From positions 2,356,001 through 2,420,000 of the forward strand of contig NZ_JACHMM010000001.1 in NCBI RefSeq assembly GCF_014204975.1: a DNA stretch of 64,000 nucleotides, in the 5' to 3' direction. Position 1 is the first letter of the stretch; the number at the start of each line of letters is the position of its first letter. Shown here piece by piece: positions 52,536-61,073 of this stretch. Below the pieces are notes generated by a model, which was not told the origin of the DNA, ran no database searches, and saw only the letters and a list, made by a program, of their open reading frames with translations. Source of the stretch: Jiangella mangrovi (GTDB lineage Bacteria; Actinomycetota; Actinomycetes; Jiangellales; Jiangellaceae). A program made the translations under genes and the position numbers.

Positions 52536-52679
52536 TCAGGTGAAGATGCTCACACCGCCAGGGCCGACGAGCAGGCCGACGACGATGAGCACGATGCCCC
52601 ACAGCATCTGGCCGCGCACCAGCGAGACGATGCCCGCGATGACCAGGATGACGGCCAGGATCCACAGGAGGAATTCCAT
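52536..52679 (-). CDS. GPGG-motif small membrane protein
   Basis: Protein of 47 residues: MEFLLWILAVILVIAGIVSL, then RGQMLWGIVLIVVGLLVGPG and GVSIFT. Two membrane spans joined by a short loop, ending with the GPGG motif that defines a small actinobacterial membrane-protein family. AGGGAAGAG precedes the ATG. The function is unknown. It is convergent with the TetR gene and divergent from purB. Confidence 0.85.
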   Translation of the reverse strand: MEFLLWILAVILVIAGIVSLVRGQMLWGIVLIVVGLLVGPGGVSIFT

Positions 52680-52814
52680 TTGCTTCTCTTCCCTTCACTC
52701 CCAGGCCACCGGGGGTGCCGGCGGCGGCTGAGCTCGGTGATCAGTTGATGCCCGAACGCCCGATTTCCAAACGGGTGGTGCCGACCGGCACGTGGGGTCG
52801 CGGCGTGCGGGAGA

Positions 52815-54257
52815 ATGGGCGTCGTGCCTGACAAGCCCTCGATTCCCGACGTCCTCGCCGCCCGCTACGCCTCGCCGGAGCTCACCCGGCTCTGGTCGCA
52901 GCAGAACAAGATCGTCCTCGAACGGCGGCTCTGGCTGGCCGTGCTGCAGGCCCAGCGCGATCTCGGCGTCGACGTGCCTGACGGCGTCGTCGAGGCCTAC
53001 CAGGCCGTCCTCGAGGACGTCGACCTCGACTCCATCGCCGCCCGCGAGCGGGTGACCCGCCACGACGTCAAGGCGCGCATCGAGGAGTTCAACGCGCTCG
53101 CCGGCCACGAGCACGTCCACAAGGGCATGACCAGCCGCGACCTCACCGAGAACGTCGAGCAGCTGCAGATCCGCCTCTCGCTCGAGCACGTCCGCGACCG
53201 CATGGTGGCCGTCCTCGTCCGGCTGGCCGCCCGCGCGGCGGAGCACGCCGACACCGTCATGGCCGGGCGCAGCCACAACGTGCCGGCGCAGGCCACGACG
53301 CTCGGCAAGCGGTTCGCGTCGGCCGCCGACGAGCTGGTGGTGGCGTTCGAGCGGGTGTCGGACCTGCTGGCCCGGTACCCGCTGCGCGGCATCAAGGGCC
53401 CGGTCGGCACCGCGCAGGACATGCTCGACCTCCTCGGCGGCGACGACGCCCGGCTGGCCGAGCTGGAGCGGCGCATCGCCGGGCATCTCGGCTTCGAGCG
53501 GGTGTTCACCAGCGTCGGCCAGGTCTACCCGCGGTCGTTGGACCACGACGTCGTGTCGGCGCTGGTCCAGGTCGCCGCCGGGCCGTCGTCGCTGGCCACC
53601 ACCATCCGGCTCATGGCGGGGCAGGAGCTGGTCACCGAGGGGTTCAAGGCCGGCCAGGTCGGCTCGAGCGCCATGCCGCACAAGATGAACACCCGGTCCT
53701 GCGAGCGGGTCAACGGCCTCGCCGTCGTCCTGCGCGGCTACGCCTCCATGGCGGCCGAGCTGGCCGGCGCCCAGTGGAACGAGGGCGACGTGTTCTGCTC
53801 GGTCGTGCGCCGGGTCGCGCTGCCGGACGCCTTCTTCGCGCTGGACGGCCTGTTCGAGACCTTCCTCACCGTGCTCGACGAGTTCGGGGCCTACCCGGCG
53901 GTCATCTCCCGTGAGCTGGACCGGTACCTGCCCTTCCTCGCCACGACGTCGGTGCTCATGGCCGCGGTCAAGGCCGGGGTCGGGCGCGAGACGGCGCACG
54001 AGGCCATCAAGGAGCACGCCGTCGCCGTCGCACTGTCCATGCGCGAGCAGGGCGCGGAGCGCAACGACCTGTTCGAGCGGCTGGCCGGCGACGAGCGGCT
54101 GGGGCTCGACCAGGCGCACCTGGACTCGCTGGTCCGGGCACCGCTGGAGTTCACCGGCGCCGCGCGGGCCCAGGTCGGCGCCGTCGTCGCCCGGGTCGAC
54201 GAGATCGCCGCCGCCCACCCGGTGGCCGCGGCCTACACCCCGTCGCCGATTCTCTGA
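52815..54257 (+). CDS. purB: Adenylosuccinate lyase
   Basis: Purine enzyme of 480 residues that cleaves adenylosuccinate and SAICAR. The fumarase-superfamily signature SSAMPHKMNTRSCE is near residue 285; HEHVHKGMTSRDLTEN and GRSHNVPAQATTLGKR hold the catalytic His residues. ATG at 52815 is used; GTG at 52824 is possible. It is separated from purS-purQ-purL by the large subtilase gene. A duplicated structured element follows. Confidence 0.95.
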   Translation: MGVVPDKPSIPDVLAARYASPELTRLWSQQNKIVLERRLWLAVLQAQRDLGVDVPDGVVEAYQAVLEDVDLDSIAARERVTRHDVKARIEEFNALAGHEHVHKGMTSRDLTENVEQLQIRLSLEHVRDRMVAVLVRLAARAAEHADTVMAGRSHNVPAQATTLGKRFASAADELVVAFERVSDLLARYPLRGIKGPVGTAQDMLDLLGGDDARLAELERRIAGHLGFERVFTSVGQVYPRSLDHDVVSALVQVAAGPSSLATTIRLMAGQELVTEGFKAGQVGSSAMPHKMNTRSCERVNGLAVVLRGYASMAAELAGAQWNEGDVFCSVVRRVALPDAFFALDGLFETFLTVLDEFGAYPAVISRELDRYLPFLATTSVLMAAVKAGVGRETAHEAIKEHAVAVALSMREQGAERNDLFERLAGDERLGLDQAHLDSLVRAPLEFTGAARAQVGAVVARVDEIAAAHPVAAAYTPSPIL

Positions 54258-54270
54258 GAGCTGAGCAGCA

Positions 54271-54357
54271 GAAACCCCGGCTCGGAGTCCAAGCAACAAG
54301 GAGGCGCGCCGGGGTTCTAGGTCGGGATCGACGGTGTTAGCAGCACCTCCCCCGACA
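54271..54357 (+). ncRNA. Two-hairpin structured element, copy 1
   Basis: Stem 1 pairs AACCCCGGC (54273-54281) with GCCGGGGTT (54308-54316); its loop holds CGGAG and AAGCAACAAGG. Stem 2 pairs GTCGGG (54321-54326) with CCCGAC (54351-54356); inside, GGTG (54333-54336) pairs with CACC (54344-54347), followed by TCC. The same plan and much of the loop sequence recur in copy 2. The family is not recognised. Strand is set by the flanking plus-strand genes and is not proven. Confidence 0.55.
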
Positions 54358-54360
54358 AAG

Positions 54361-54443
54361 CGGCCCCGGCGCGGAGCCACAGCAACGAAGGGCGCGCCGG
54401 GGCCTTGGCCTGGATCGTCGGTGTTGGAGCACCTCCCCAGGCC
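54361..54443 (+). ncRNA. Two-hairpin structured element, copy 2
   Basis: Stem 1 pairs GGCCCCGGC (54362-54370) with GCCGGGGCC (54396-54404); its loop has CGGAG and CAGCAACGAAGG. Stem 2 pairs GGCCTGG (54407-54413) with CCAGGCC (54437-54443); inside, GGTG (54420-54423) pairs with CACC (54430-54433). Stems differ from copy 1 by paired changes, while the loop text CGGTGTT...AGCACCTCC is kept, which argues for a selected RNA structure. Confidence 0.55.
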
Positions 54444-54604
54444 ATGAATCAGCCTACAGCCATTGACCACACCGTGACCAGATGTCATCCTGAAGGGCTA
54501 ACTACATACGGGATCCGCCTGTGTGTGGTTCATCGAAAGTGGATGGGCCACCGGGCGGACTGTTGGAGCGGTTCACTGGGTGGCCCCTGAGGGAAGGGGC
54601 TCTA

Positions 54605-54772
54605 GTGAGTCACAGCAACAGGCGAGGAAGCATGCTGGCGCGGCTGGAGACGGCCCGCAAGTACACCAAGATCGTCGGCGAGATGGTACGTGATGTCGCG
54701 CCGATCGTGATCGTGGTGGTGCTCCTCCTCCTGGGTGTTCCCCTGATGGAGCTCGTGACGCTGCTGAGGTAG
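54605..54772 (+). CDS. Small single-span membrane protein
   Basis: Protein of 55 residues with a basic, polar first half (ARLETARKYTKIVGEMVRDV) and one membrane span (IVIVVVLLLLGVPL) at the end. GTG at 54605 follows GGGAAGGGG by about six bases; ATG at 54632 is an alternative. The family is not recognised. A strong terminator hairpin follows its stop, which supports it being a real transcription unit. Confidence 0.65.
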   Translation: MSHSNRRGSMLARLETARKYTKIVGEMVRDVAPIVIVVVLLLLGVPLMELVTLLR

Positions 54773-54794
54773 CGGGCGAACCCGTAGGGAACGA

Positions 54795-54820
54795 ACGGGG
54801 CTGGCGAGAGCCGGCCCCGT
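54795..54820 (+). terminator. Terminator hairpin with GAGA loop
   Basis: ACGGGGCTGGC (54795-54805) pairs with GCCGGCCCCGT (54810-54820) over eleven positions with one G-T wobble, closing a GAGA tetraloop. It follows the 55-aa gene and faces the convergent subtilase gene. Confidence 0.8.
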
Positions 54821-54896
54821 CGTGCGTCGTGGGCAGCCGCCGGACATGCCGCCGGGGGCGGCGCCGCAACGGCACCGCCCCCGGACGAGCACCCTC

Positions 54897-57800
54897 CTAC
54901 AGGTCGGGCCGGTCGGTCACGCGCAGGGCGTTGACGATCGGCAGCTGGTAGCCGAAGCGGTCGTGGAACTGGATGTTCATCGCGCCGCCGTCGTGCTCGA
55001 CGACGATGGTGTGCTGGTCGGCCCAGAGCCCGCGGACCTCGGCGGCGACGTCATGGTTGACCAGGACATAGTCCCCGTTGACGCTGACGTCGAATACGCG
55101 CCGCCCGGGCAGCATGTTGGCCTGGAACTCCGCGAACCCGAGCTCCACCTCGTAGGTGCCGGCCGGCACGTTGTCGAACCGGTAGCTGAAGATGCCGGAG
55201 CGCCGGTCCTTGAACAGCGGGTCGTCCTCGGTGCCGCCGATCGCCCGGTTGGTCGAGGAGGTCTCGACGCGCTGGCCGACCCAGCCCCAGGACCCGGCGG
55301 AGTACTGCTTGTCCGCCATCCAGACGTCCTGGTCCCTGTCGGTGTACGCGGCCCCGCCGGCGTTGACGCCGACCTGGTACGCGGGCACGAGCAGCGAGAC
55401 CGGGATCTGGTGGTCCGGGACCCGTCCGGCGTTGGTCGCGATCGTCAGCGTCGCCTCGTAGAGGCCCGGCTCGAGGCCGGTGCTGTCGGCCGTGACCGTC
55501 ACCGTCACCGACTCACCCGGAGCGAGCGTCCCGGACGACGGGTCCTCCGAGAGCCACGGCACGTCACTGGCGTTCGGGACGCCGGTGTCGACGAGGTACG
55601 CCGTGTTCGTGAGCTGGCTGGTCGCCCAGAGCTCGCCGGTGTCGTTCATCTCCAGGCCGGCGCCCGGGCCGTTGCCCTGCTCCGGGAACTCGATCGTCGA
55701 GATGGTGTCGCAGGTCGACGGGTCGATCTGGTAGATGAACGTGGTCAGCGAGCTGTTGACCATCCAGAGCACGTTCGCCGTCGGGTTGTAGGCGAGGCCG
55801 GCGATGGAGGCGTCCTCCGTCGAGCACTGGGCGAGGGTGGCACCCGGGTCGTCGTGGGACTGGCCCGCGACGGTGTAGATGATGCCCTCGTTCCAGCCGC
55901 CGATGTAGAAGACGTCGTCGACGGGGTTGTAGGCGAGGCCGCGCTGCGAGATGCCGTTCCACGGCGAGCCCGAGATCACGTACTGCTCGGACCCGTCGGC
56001 GGTGTCGAAGCAGTGGATCGCGTTGTCGCCGCCGACGTTGACCTGGCACATCGCGCCGCTGCTGGCGTCCAGTGCCATGTCGCCGTTCCAGACGCCGCCC
56101 CAGTTGCCCGAGAACACCTCGCCCGGCTCGCCGGACGTGGAGAACTGGTGGTTGGTGATGGCGTCGGGGTCGGACACCCAGACGTCGCCGTCGTAGCCGA
56201 CACCCCAGGCGACGCTCAGGCCGGCGGTGTCCCACTGGGCCAGGACGTCGCCGGGCGCGTTCGGCGCCATGTCGCGCGACGCCAGCTCGGCCAGCTGCTC
56301 CTCGGAGTAGGTGCCGAGCGCCGTCATGGCATTCGCGTCGACCTTGGAGCTGCCCATGAGCGCCGGGGTCATCGCCGTCTGCCGGCCGGAGCCGCGGTTG
56401 ACCTCGGTCGCCTCCCAGGCCAGGTCCGCCGAGCCGGCGTTGGTGATGGTCACCTCGCCGGAGCGGGTCTGGCCCTCGGTGATCGTCCAGGACAGGTCGT
56501 CGGACTCGACGACGGCGATGCCGGTGGGCAGCGCGAAGTCGATCGTGTTGACCTCGCCGTCCTGGTTGATGACGACGTCGTCGCTGCCGGTCGTGTAGCC
56601 GTCCCTGCTGGCCTGGATCGAGTAGGCGCCGAAGAACAGCTGCATGCGGTAGGCGCCGTCGGCGCCGGTGCTGACCGAGCGGACGACGGTGCCGTCGGCG
56701 GCCACCGCGGCCACCGTCGCGCCCTCGACCGGCAGGTCGTCGTTGGCGTCGGTGACGGTGCCCTGGACGATGCCGTTCGGCGGCAGGGAGAACGTGATGC
56801 CGGTGCCGTCGGCCAGCGCGGCCTCGTTGAACGAGTACTGCAGGCCGTCGGTGCCGGTGGCGTTCTCGATGCCGACGGTGGCGCTGTTGCCGAGCTCGCG
56901 CGCCTGGGCCGGGTCGAGGTTGCGGTAGCCGACGGTGATGGTGCCGTCCTCGTGCAGGGTCACGCTGAAGTCGACCCGGAGGTTCGCCACGTTGTAGAAC
57001 GCGACGTTGCGGTACTCGATGACGAACCCGCCGTCGACGGTGCCGGTGTAGACGCCGCCGTCGGCCTGGATGTGCAGGTCGTCCCAGAGCGGCGCGATGG
57101 TGGCGTTGGGCGCCGCGGCACCGGGGATGGCGGTGTTGGTGTAGTTGGTGATCGGCGCGAGGAAGTTCACGTGCCCGTTCGAGGACAGGTACGCGGTGTC
57201 GTAGCTCTCGCCGTAGAACGGGAAGTCGAACGGCAGCGCGACCGACGCCGTCGACTCGTCCCCGGTCAGGGCCACCTGGGTGGTGCCCTCGGCGTAGCCC
57301 GACGGGCCCGTGGTGCAGAAGTAGCCGTAGCCGTCGCTGCGCGCCGGGAGCGCGAAGTCCAGCGTCGACGGACCGCTGACCGTCAGCGACTGCGTGAGCG
57401 GGTCGCTGCAGCGGCCGCCGTCGGCGGTCAGCTCGTACGTCCCGGCCGGAACCGCGGCGAACGTGTAGGTGCCGTCGGCGCCCGTCGTCGCGGGCTCGAC
57501 CGGCGCGCCCTCGATGGTGACGGTGGCGCCGGCCACGGGGTCGCCGGACTGCGCGTCGGTGACGGTGCCGGTGACGGGATGGCTGTCGGCCGCCTCGAGT
57601 GCGACGTCGAGCGTGGTGGTGGTCTCGGCGGTGACAGTGGCCGTGGCGGTCGCCGTCGCGTAGCCGAACGCGGACACCGCCACGTCGTAGTCGCCGGCGG
57701 AGAGGACGAGCGAGTAGGTGCCGTCCGCGCCGGTGGTGGTCTCGCGCTCGATCGGGCCGGCGACGGTGACGGTGGCACCCTCGACCGGGGCGCCGGCCGC

Positions 57801-59288
57801 GGTGACGGTGCCCGACAGCGTGCCGGTCTCACCGGTCGGAGCCGCCTCGAGCAGCGCCAGCGCGTCGAGCCGGCCCTCACCCCAGACGTTGTTGTCGTCG
57901 GCCGTGCCGCCGCACTGCAGGTCCTCGACGTCGATGGCCGTCTCCTCGAGCAGCGCACGCGTGCCGGCGATGTCGCCGACCAGCGTCGGGGCGGCCGACC
58001 ACAGCAGGGCGATGGCGCCCGCGGTGTGCGGTGCCGCCATGGAGGTGCCGGAGAGCGAGCCGTAGGCGCCGTTGTTGATCGACGAGCGGACGTTCACGCC
58101 GGGCGCTGCGATGCTCGGCTTGATCTCGCCGTCCTGGCCCGGGCCCCGGCCGGAGAAGTCGGCGATGTTGTTGTTCTGGTCGTACGCGCCGACGGAGAAG
58201 TTGACGGTCCGGCTGCCGGGCGAGCCGCTGGTCTCGCAGGCGTCGCCGCTGTTGCCGTTGGACCACACGCCGAAGATGCCGGCGTTCGCCCACTCGATGA
58301 GGATGTCCTCCATGAACGGGTCGTTCGACGGGAAGATCGACCCCCACGAGTTGTTGACGATGTGCGGGCGCTTCGTCACGTCCGGGTTGTCGCCGTTGAG
58401 GTCGGTCGGCGCGAGCATCCACTCGCCCGACGCGATGAGGTCGGCGTCGGAGCAGGTGTTGCAGCCGTTGGCCGCGATCCACGACGCGCCGGGCGCCACG
58501 CCGATCTGGTTGCCGGCGCCGTCGTCGCCCACCATGGTGCCCATCGTGTGGGTGCCGTGCGAGCTGCCGGCCCCGTCGAACGGGGTGTCGCTGGAGCCGG
58601 TGGCGTCGAACCAGTTGTAATCGTGATCGAACCCGGTCCCGGTGTTGCCGCGGTACTGCTCGACCAGCGCGGGGTGGTCGTAGTCGACGCCGCTGTCGAT
58701 GTTCGCGACGACGATGCCCTCACCGCGGACGCCGAACTGCGACCAGACGTCGTCGGCGTTGATGTTGGAGATCCCCCACTCGACCGCGTTCGTGCTCATG
58801 CCGGAGGACGGCTTCGCGTCGACGGGCTCGGGCAGCTCGTAGGTGCGCGGCGCCCGGATCTGCTCGACGGCGTCGAGCGCGGCGAGCTCCTCGGCAAGGG
58901 CGCGGGAGCCGTCCTCGACGAGGATCGCGTTGGTGATCCAGTGGGCCTCGTAGCCGATGCCGCGTTCGTCCAGCAGTTTGCGGACGGTGGCCTGCGACTG
59001 GTCGGCGGTCGCCTTCAGCTGGTCGACCACGAACTGACCACGTTCGGCCCAGTCCGCGATGTCCGTCGCGGAGGTGGTCCGGGCGGACGAGGCGAACCGG
59101 ACCCAGAAGTCGGCGCTGTCCTTGACGGCGTCCGGGTCGAACATGCCGGGCTCGATCTTCGAGGCCGGCTGGGCCGGCCGGCCGAATCCGGCCTGCGCCG
59201 GAGTGGTGGCCAGAACGGCCGACACCAAGGCGAAGACCGAGAGTACGGCGGCGAGATATCGCCACCTTCGAGGGGATTGGAGCTGCAC
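54897..59288 (-). CDS. Large secreted subtilisin-like protease, multidomain
   Basis: Secreted S8 peptidase of 1463 residues. A signal peptide (about 1-33, ending AQA) is followed by an inhibitor-like prodomain to about 150, then the catalytic domain with Asp198 (NIDSGVD), His244 (SHGTHTMG), oxyanion Asn344 and Ser416 (SGTSMAAPH). Behind it come carboxypeptidase-regulatory-like repeats (motifs VEGATVTVAG, VAGATVTIEG, VEGATVAAV, each with TGADGTY), a nidogen-like strand region, a propeller-like stretch (GYDGDVWVSDP) and a C-terminal malectin-like domain (VGVNAGGAAYTD to VNALRVTDRPDL). GTG at 59288 follows GGAGGT closely. It probably digests protein outside the cell and binds carbohydrate or cell wall. 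Confidence 0.92.
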   Translation of the reverse strand: MQLQSPRRWRYLAAVLSVFALVSAVLATTPAQAGFGRPAQPASKIEPGMFDPDAVKDSADFWVRFASSARTTSATDIADWAERGQFVVDQLKATADQSQATVRKLLDERGIGYEAHWITNAILVEDGSRALAEELAALDAVEQIRAPRTYELPEPVDAKPSSGMSTNAVEWGISNINADDVWSQFGVRGEGIVVANIDSGVDYDHPALVEQYRGNTGTGFDHDYNWFDATGSSDTPFDGAGSSHGTHTMGTMVGDDGAGNQIGVAPGASWIAANGCNTCSDADLIASGEWMLAPTDLNGDNPDVTKRPHIVNNSWGSIFPSNDPFMEDILIEWANAGIFGVWSNGNSGDACETSGSPGSRTVNFSVGAYDQNNNIADFSGRGPGQDGEIKPSIAAPGVNVRSSINNGAYGSLSGTSMAAPHTAGAIALLWSAAPTLVGDIAGTRALLEETAIDVEDLQCGGTADDNNVWGEGRLDALALLEAAPTGETGTLSGTVTAAGAPVEGATVTVAGPIERETTTGADGTYSLVLSAGDYDVAVSAFGYATATATATVTAETTTTLDVALEAADSHPVTGTVTDAQSGDPVAGATVTIEGAPVEPATTGADGTYTFAAVPAGTYELTADGGRCSDPLTQSLTVSGPSTLDFALPARSDGYGYFCTTGPSGYAEGTTQVALTGDESTASVALPFDFPFYGESYDTAYLSSNGHVNFLAPITNYTNTAIPGAAAPNATIAPLWDDLHIQADGGVYTGTVDGGFVIEYRNVAFYNVANLRVDFSVTLHEDGTITVGYRNLDPAQARELGNSATVGIENATGTDGLQYSFNEAALADGTGITFSLPPNGIVQGTVTDANDDLPVEGATVAAVAADGTVVRSVSTGADGAYRMQLFFGAYSIQASRDGYTTGSDDVVINQDGEVNTIDFALPTGIAVVESDDLSWTITEGQTRSGEVTITNAGSADLAWEATEVNRGSGRQTAMTPALMGSSKVDANAMTALGTYSEEQLAELASRDMAPNAPGDVLAQWDTAGLSVAWGVGYDGDVWVSDPDAITNHQFSTSGEPGEVFSGNWGGVWNGDMALDASSGAMCQVNVGGDNAIHCFDTADGSEQYVISGSPWNGISQRGLAYNPVDDVFYIGGWNEGIIYTVAGQSHDDPGATLAQCSTEDASIAGLAYNPTANVLWMVNSSLTTFIYQIDPSTCDTISTIEFPEQGNGPGAGLEMNDTGELWATSQLTNTAYLVDTGVPNASDVPWLSEDPSSGTLAPGESVTVTVTADSTGLEPGLYEATLTIATNAGRVPDHQIPVSLLVPAYQVGVNAGGAAYTDRDQDVWMADKQYSAGSWGWVGQRVETSSTNRAIGGTEDDPLFKDRRSGIFSYRFDNVPAGTYEVELGFAEFQANMLPGRRVFDVSVNGDYVLVNHDVAAEVRGLWADQHTIVVEHDGGAMNIQFHDRFGYQLPIVNALRVTDRPDL

Positions 59289-59566
59289 GGGGACCTCCAG
59301 GGTCGGCGTGCGACATGACGAAGGCAGGTGACCGGGGCGCCATGTCACACTTGTCCGAAATGCGGTGGCGCCATCCTCGCTACGTCCGGCTAGCGCTACA
59401 AGGTCGGTTCATGGGCAAGACCGAGGCCGTTGATGGGCGCTGTCTGGCGGATTGACTGCAGGATGCCCGGGATTTAACCGGAAATATTCCGCGAGACATA
59501 CCAAACCGTCGTGAAACCTGTCATGCTGCCAAGCAATCGGTGGGGCGGTTTGCAGGGAGTTGGTGC
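59289..59566. other. Divergent intergenic region
   Basis: 278 bases between the subtilase and the winged-helix gene. The right half is clearly less GC-rich (around GGATTTAACCGGAAATATTC near 59470), as expected for promoters of both genes. No gene or clear palindrome is seen. Confidence 0.5.
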
Positions 59567-60076
59567 ATGGTGTCCGCAGCGCCATACATTGAAACGATCA
59601 CGCCATTCGTCATCTGTGTCGGCACGACACTCGAGGACTCGACCGCGATCGCCCAGGCGATCGACCGGCGCGCCATCGTGATGGTGGCCCCCGACCCCGA
59701 GGCGGCCCGCCGGCTGCTGGTCGGCGAGGCCACCGTCCCGGACAGCCCGGCCGGCGTCGAGGACCTCGACCAGCGCGTCATCGAACGCGGGTGTCTGCGC
59801 GTCGACCTGGTGTCGCGTCAGGTCACCTGGGGCGACGTCGACATCGCGCTCAGCGCCCGCGAGTTCGACCTGCTGGCGACGCTGGCCACCGAGGCCGGCC
59901 GGGTGTGGACGTTCGAGGAGCTCATGGCCCGCATCTGGAAGACCCGCTACCTCGGCGACTCCGACCCCGTCGTGTCGGCGGTGAAGCGGCTGCGCCGGCG
60001 GCTGGCGCTCGTGGTCGACGAGCTGCGGGTGGTCTCGGTGCGCGGCGTGGGCTTCCGGCTGGTCGTCCCGGACTGA
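59567..60076 (+). CDS. Winged-helix regulator without receiver domain
   Basis: Protein of 169 residues. The C-terminal 95 residues are an OmpR/PhoB-type winged helix ([20 protein letters not shown], then [14 protein letters not shown] and VRGVGFRLV). The N-terminal 70 residues are not a normal receiver: there is no acidic pocket or phospho-accepting Asp. ATG at 59567 follows GGGAG by seven bases. It is divergent from the subtilase gene and 74 bases ahead of purS; it could control either. The purine link is only positional. Confidence 0.82.
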   Translation: MVSAAPYIETITPFVICVGTTLEDSTAIAQAIDRRAIVMVAPDPEAARRLLVGEATVPDSPAGVEDLDQRVIERGCLRVDLVSRQVTWGDVDIALSAREFDLLATLATEAGRVWTFEELMARIWKTRYLGDSDPVVSAVKRLRRRLALVVDELRVVSVRGVGFRLVVPD

Positions 60077-60150
60077 TCCGCGTCCGACGGCGGCGAATAG
60101 GTATCCTGGGGCACGTTCCCTGGTACTTCTGCCGCGCGAGGAGCGTGCCC

Positions 60151-60402
60151 GTGGCCCGCGTCGTTGTCGACGTCATGCTCAAACCCGAGATTCTCGACCC
60201 GCAGGGCAAAGCCGTGCAGGGGGCGTTCGGCCGCCTGGGCTTCGACGGCGTCGCCTCGGTCCGGCAAGGCAAGCGGTTCGAGATCGAGCTCGACGGCGAG
60301 GCCACGCCCGAGGCGGTGGCCGAGATCGAGCGCGCCGCCGCCACGCTGCTGGCCAACCCGGTCATCGAGGACTTCACCGTCCACGTGGAGGCCGGCGTCT
60401 GA
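60151..60402 (+). CDS. purS: Phosphoribosylformylglycinamidine synthase subunit PurS
   Basis: Small subunit of 83 residues that bridges PurL and PurQ in FGAM synthase, step four of purine synthesis. The start [20 protein letters not shown] and the motif [11 protein letters not shown] are diagnostic. GTG at 60151 follows GAGGAG by seven bases. Its stop overlaps the purQ start by one base. Confidence 0.95.
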   Translation: MARVVVDVMLKPEILDPQGKAVQGAFGRLGFDGVASVRQGKRFEIELDGEATPEAVAEIERAAATLLANPVIEDFTVHVEAGV

Positions 60403-61073
60403 TGCGCATCGGCGTCGTCACGTTCCCCGGCTCCCTCGACGACCGCGACGCCGCCCGCGCCGTGCGGGTCGCCGGCGGCGAGGCGGTCTCGCTCTGGCAC
60501 GGTGACGCCGACCTGCACGGGGTCGATGCCGTGGTGCTGCCGGGCGGCTTCTCCTACGGCGACTACCTGCGCTGCGGCGCCATCGCCCGGTTCGCCCCCG
60601 TCATGGAGCGCGTCGTCGACGCCGCCCGCGGCGGGCTGCCGGTGCTGGGCATCTGCAACGGCTTCCAGATCCTCTGCGAGTCGCACCTGCTGCCGGGCGC
60701 GCTGATCCGCAACGACCACCGCAAGTTCGTCTGCCGCGACCAGCCGCTGCGGGTCGAGTCGGTGTCGACGGCGTGGACGTCCGGCTACGAGGCGGGGCAG
60801 CAGGTCGTCATCCCGCTGAAGAACGGCGAGGGCGGCTACGTGGCCGACGAGCGCACTCTCGACGAGCTCGAGGGCGAGGGCCGGGTCGTCGTTCGCTACC
60901 TCGGCGACAACCCCAACGGGTCCTACCGCGACATCGCCGGCGTCACCAACGCCCGCGGCAACGTCGTCGGGCTCATGCCGCACCCCGAGCACGCGGTCGA
61001 GTCGCTGACCGGGCCCGGCACCGACGGCCTCGGCTTCTTCACGTCCGTCCTGGAAGGACTGGTCCGTTCGTGA
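60402..61073 (+). CDS. purQ: Phosphoribosylformylglycinamidine synthase subunit PurQ
   Basis: Glutaminase subunit of 223 residues that releases ammonia from glutamine for PurL. The class I amidotransferase triad is visible: Cys in VLGICNGFQ near residue 86, and His and Glu in MPHPEHAVE near 193-198. [16 protein letters not shown] is typical for PurQ. It overlaps purL by four bases (GTGA). Confidence 0.96.
   Translation: MRIGVVTFPGSLDDRDAARAVRVAGGEAVSLWHGDADLHGVDAVVLPGGFSYGDYLRCGAIARFAPVMERVVDAARGGLPVLGICNGFQILCESHLLPGALIRNDHRKFVCRDQPLRVESVSTAWTSGYEAGQQVVIPLKNGEGGYVADERTLDELEGEGRVVVRYLGDNPNGSYRDIAGVTNARGNVVGLMPHPEHAVESLTGPGTDGLGFFTSVLEGLVRS

Larger units (their letters stand above)
54258..54604. 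other. Gap between purB and the 55-aa membrane-protein gene
   Basis: Besides the two structured copies at 54271-54443, the remaining 160 bases show no gene. The part 54444-54604 is less GC-rich and may hold the promoter of the small gene; no clear -35/-10 pair is seen. Confidence 0.5.

Noticed and set aside
54822-59318. A 1498-codon frame on the plus strand over the whole subtilase gene
   Set aside because: It is an antisense shadow: the minus-strand frame has a signal peptide, full catalytic triad and recognisable domains, while this frame has only Arg/Gly/Val-rich low-complexity text.
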